This document shows positions 63,641-64,000 of a stretch of 64,000 bases of DNA, piece by piece (position 1 is the stretch's first letter; each line of letters opens with the position of its first letter). The stretch comes from Tepidimonas aquatica. Its GTDB lineage: Bacteria > Pseudomonadota > Gammaproteobacteria > Burkholderiales > Burkholderiaceae_C. Where the stretch lies: the NCBI RefSeq assembly GCF_007556585.1, contig NZ_VJNA01000005.1, forward strand, positions 1-64,000, in the 5' to 3' direction. Made by a program: the position numbers and the translations under genes. Under the pieces are notes generated by a model, which worked only from the letters and a program-made list of their open reading frames with translations, was not told the origin of the DNA and ran no database searches.

Positions 63641-64000
63641 TCAGATACGCTGCGCCAGCCGCGCCGCCTGGCCGGTGTAGGCCGCTGGCGTCAGCGCGCG
63701 CAGGCGGGCTTTTTCGGCCTCGGGGATCGGCAAGCCGTCGATGAGCGCGTGCAGCGCCTCGCGCGTGACGGCCTGGCCGCGCGTGGCCTCTTTCAGCCGC
63801 TCGTAGGCGCCGGGCACGCCGTAGCGGCGCATCACCGTCTGGATCGGCTCGGCCAGCACCTCCCAGGCCGCATCCAGGTCGGCCGCCAGCGCCGCGGCGT
63901 TGAGCTCCAGCTTGCCCAGCCCCGTCAGCAGCGATTGATGCGCCAACACCGCGTAGCCCAGCGCCACGCCCATGTTGCGCAGCACGGTCGAGTCGGTCAG
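63641..64000 (-). CDS. purB: Adenylosuccinate lyase (C-terminal part)
   Basis: The last 119 residues are in the window; the gene continues beyond the right edge. It begins LTDSTVLRNMGVALGYAVLA and continues LAADLDAAWEVLAEPIQTVMRRYGV and YERLKEATRGQAVT. This is the C-terminal helical domain of the purB-type enzyme, which acts twice in purine synthesis (SAICAR and adenylosuccinate cleavage). It ends TGQAARLAQRI. Confidence 0.95.
   Translation of the reverse strand: MTDSTVLRNMGVALGYAVLAHQSLLTGLGKLELNAAALAADLDAAWEVLAEPIQTVMRRYGVPGAYERLKEATRGQAVTREALHALIDGLPIPEAEKARLRALTPAAYTGQAARLAQRI

Overview
The window is a GC-rich (roughly 70%), densely packed chromosomal segment of a betaproteobacterium. 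Gene families and order point to Burkholderiales, Comamonadaceae-like: kdsD-kdsC-lptC, metX-metW, a cysI-DUF934-cysH-cysD-cysN-cobA sulfate-assimilation run, pilT-pilU, rsmI/yraN-diaA-dolP, phasin and PHA enzymes, and DUF3717/DUF1289 genes. A moderately thermophilic genus such as Tepidimonas would fit, but that is inference. No rRNA, tRNA, CRISPR, insertion sequence, prophage or conjugative gene was found. This is core chromosome with small accessory touches.

Layout. 1-749: 3' part of an AAA-ATPase/PD-(D/E)XK family gene. 776-2987: Kdo synthesis and LPS export (kdsD, kdsC, lptC). 2997-3383: RRM protein gene, reverse. 3633-3995: remnant of a formate/nitrite-type channel gene. 3996-5911: promoter, SAM-II-type riboswitch, metX and metW. 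6031-8423: an orphan small protein, an omega-aminotransferase and a CbiX-type chelatase. 8676-15477: assimilatory sulfate reduction ending in a convergent TauE/SafE exporter. 15574-26770: glycerate kinase, hydroxypyruvate isomerase, glpK and glpR on the reverse strand, then glpD and ugpBAECQ forward, so glycerol, glycerol-3-phosphate and glycerophosphodiester use lie together with visible GlpR-type and PhoB-type sites. 26786-28978: divergent mnmH/selD for selenouridine in tRNA. 28989-34623: metal-binding protein, glmS, an Lrp regulator, an SH3 protein and glmU. 34724-40702: panE, purU, a LysR regulator, hsp20, glcD and lrgA-lrgB. 40778-49716: a histidine kinase fused by overlap to an imino-acid reductase gene, a RidA protein, Lrp regulators, a frameshifted ornithine cyclodeaminase gene and putA. 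49765-56407: yggS-family gene, pilT, pilU, a dehydrogenase gene, dolP, diaA, yraN and rsmI. 56436-64000: an acyl-CoA-synthetase/GNAT fusion, phasin with twin operators, 3-hydroxyacyl-CoA dehydrogenase, moaC, an M48 protease, a DUF3717-DUF1289 protein and the 3' end of purB.

The genes form several linked pathways. Sulfate becomes sulfide through CysND, CysH and CysI, with siroheme supplied by CobA and probably the CbiX-like protein, and MetX/MetW then make the activated homoserine ester. Ornithine, cyclic imino acids and proline converge on PutA, giving glutamate. Glycerol-phosphate compounds feed GlpK/GlpD and the Ugp importer. GlcD, LrgAB, Hyi and the glycerate kinase all handle two- and three-carbon hydroxy acids.

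The observations most worth following up are the SAM-II-like element outside its usual taxon, the glcD-lrgAB gene group, the Pat-like fusion that keeps the phosphohistidine motif, the paired phasin operators, and two damaged genes (the formate/nitrite channel remnant and the ornithine cyclodeaminase frameshift). Nothing in the window is a clear new defence or mobile system.
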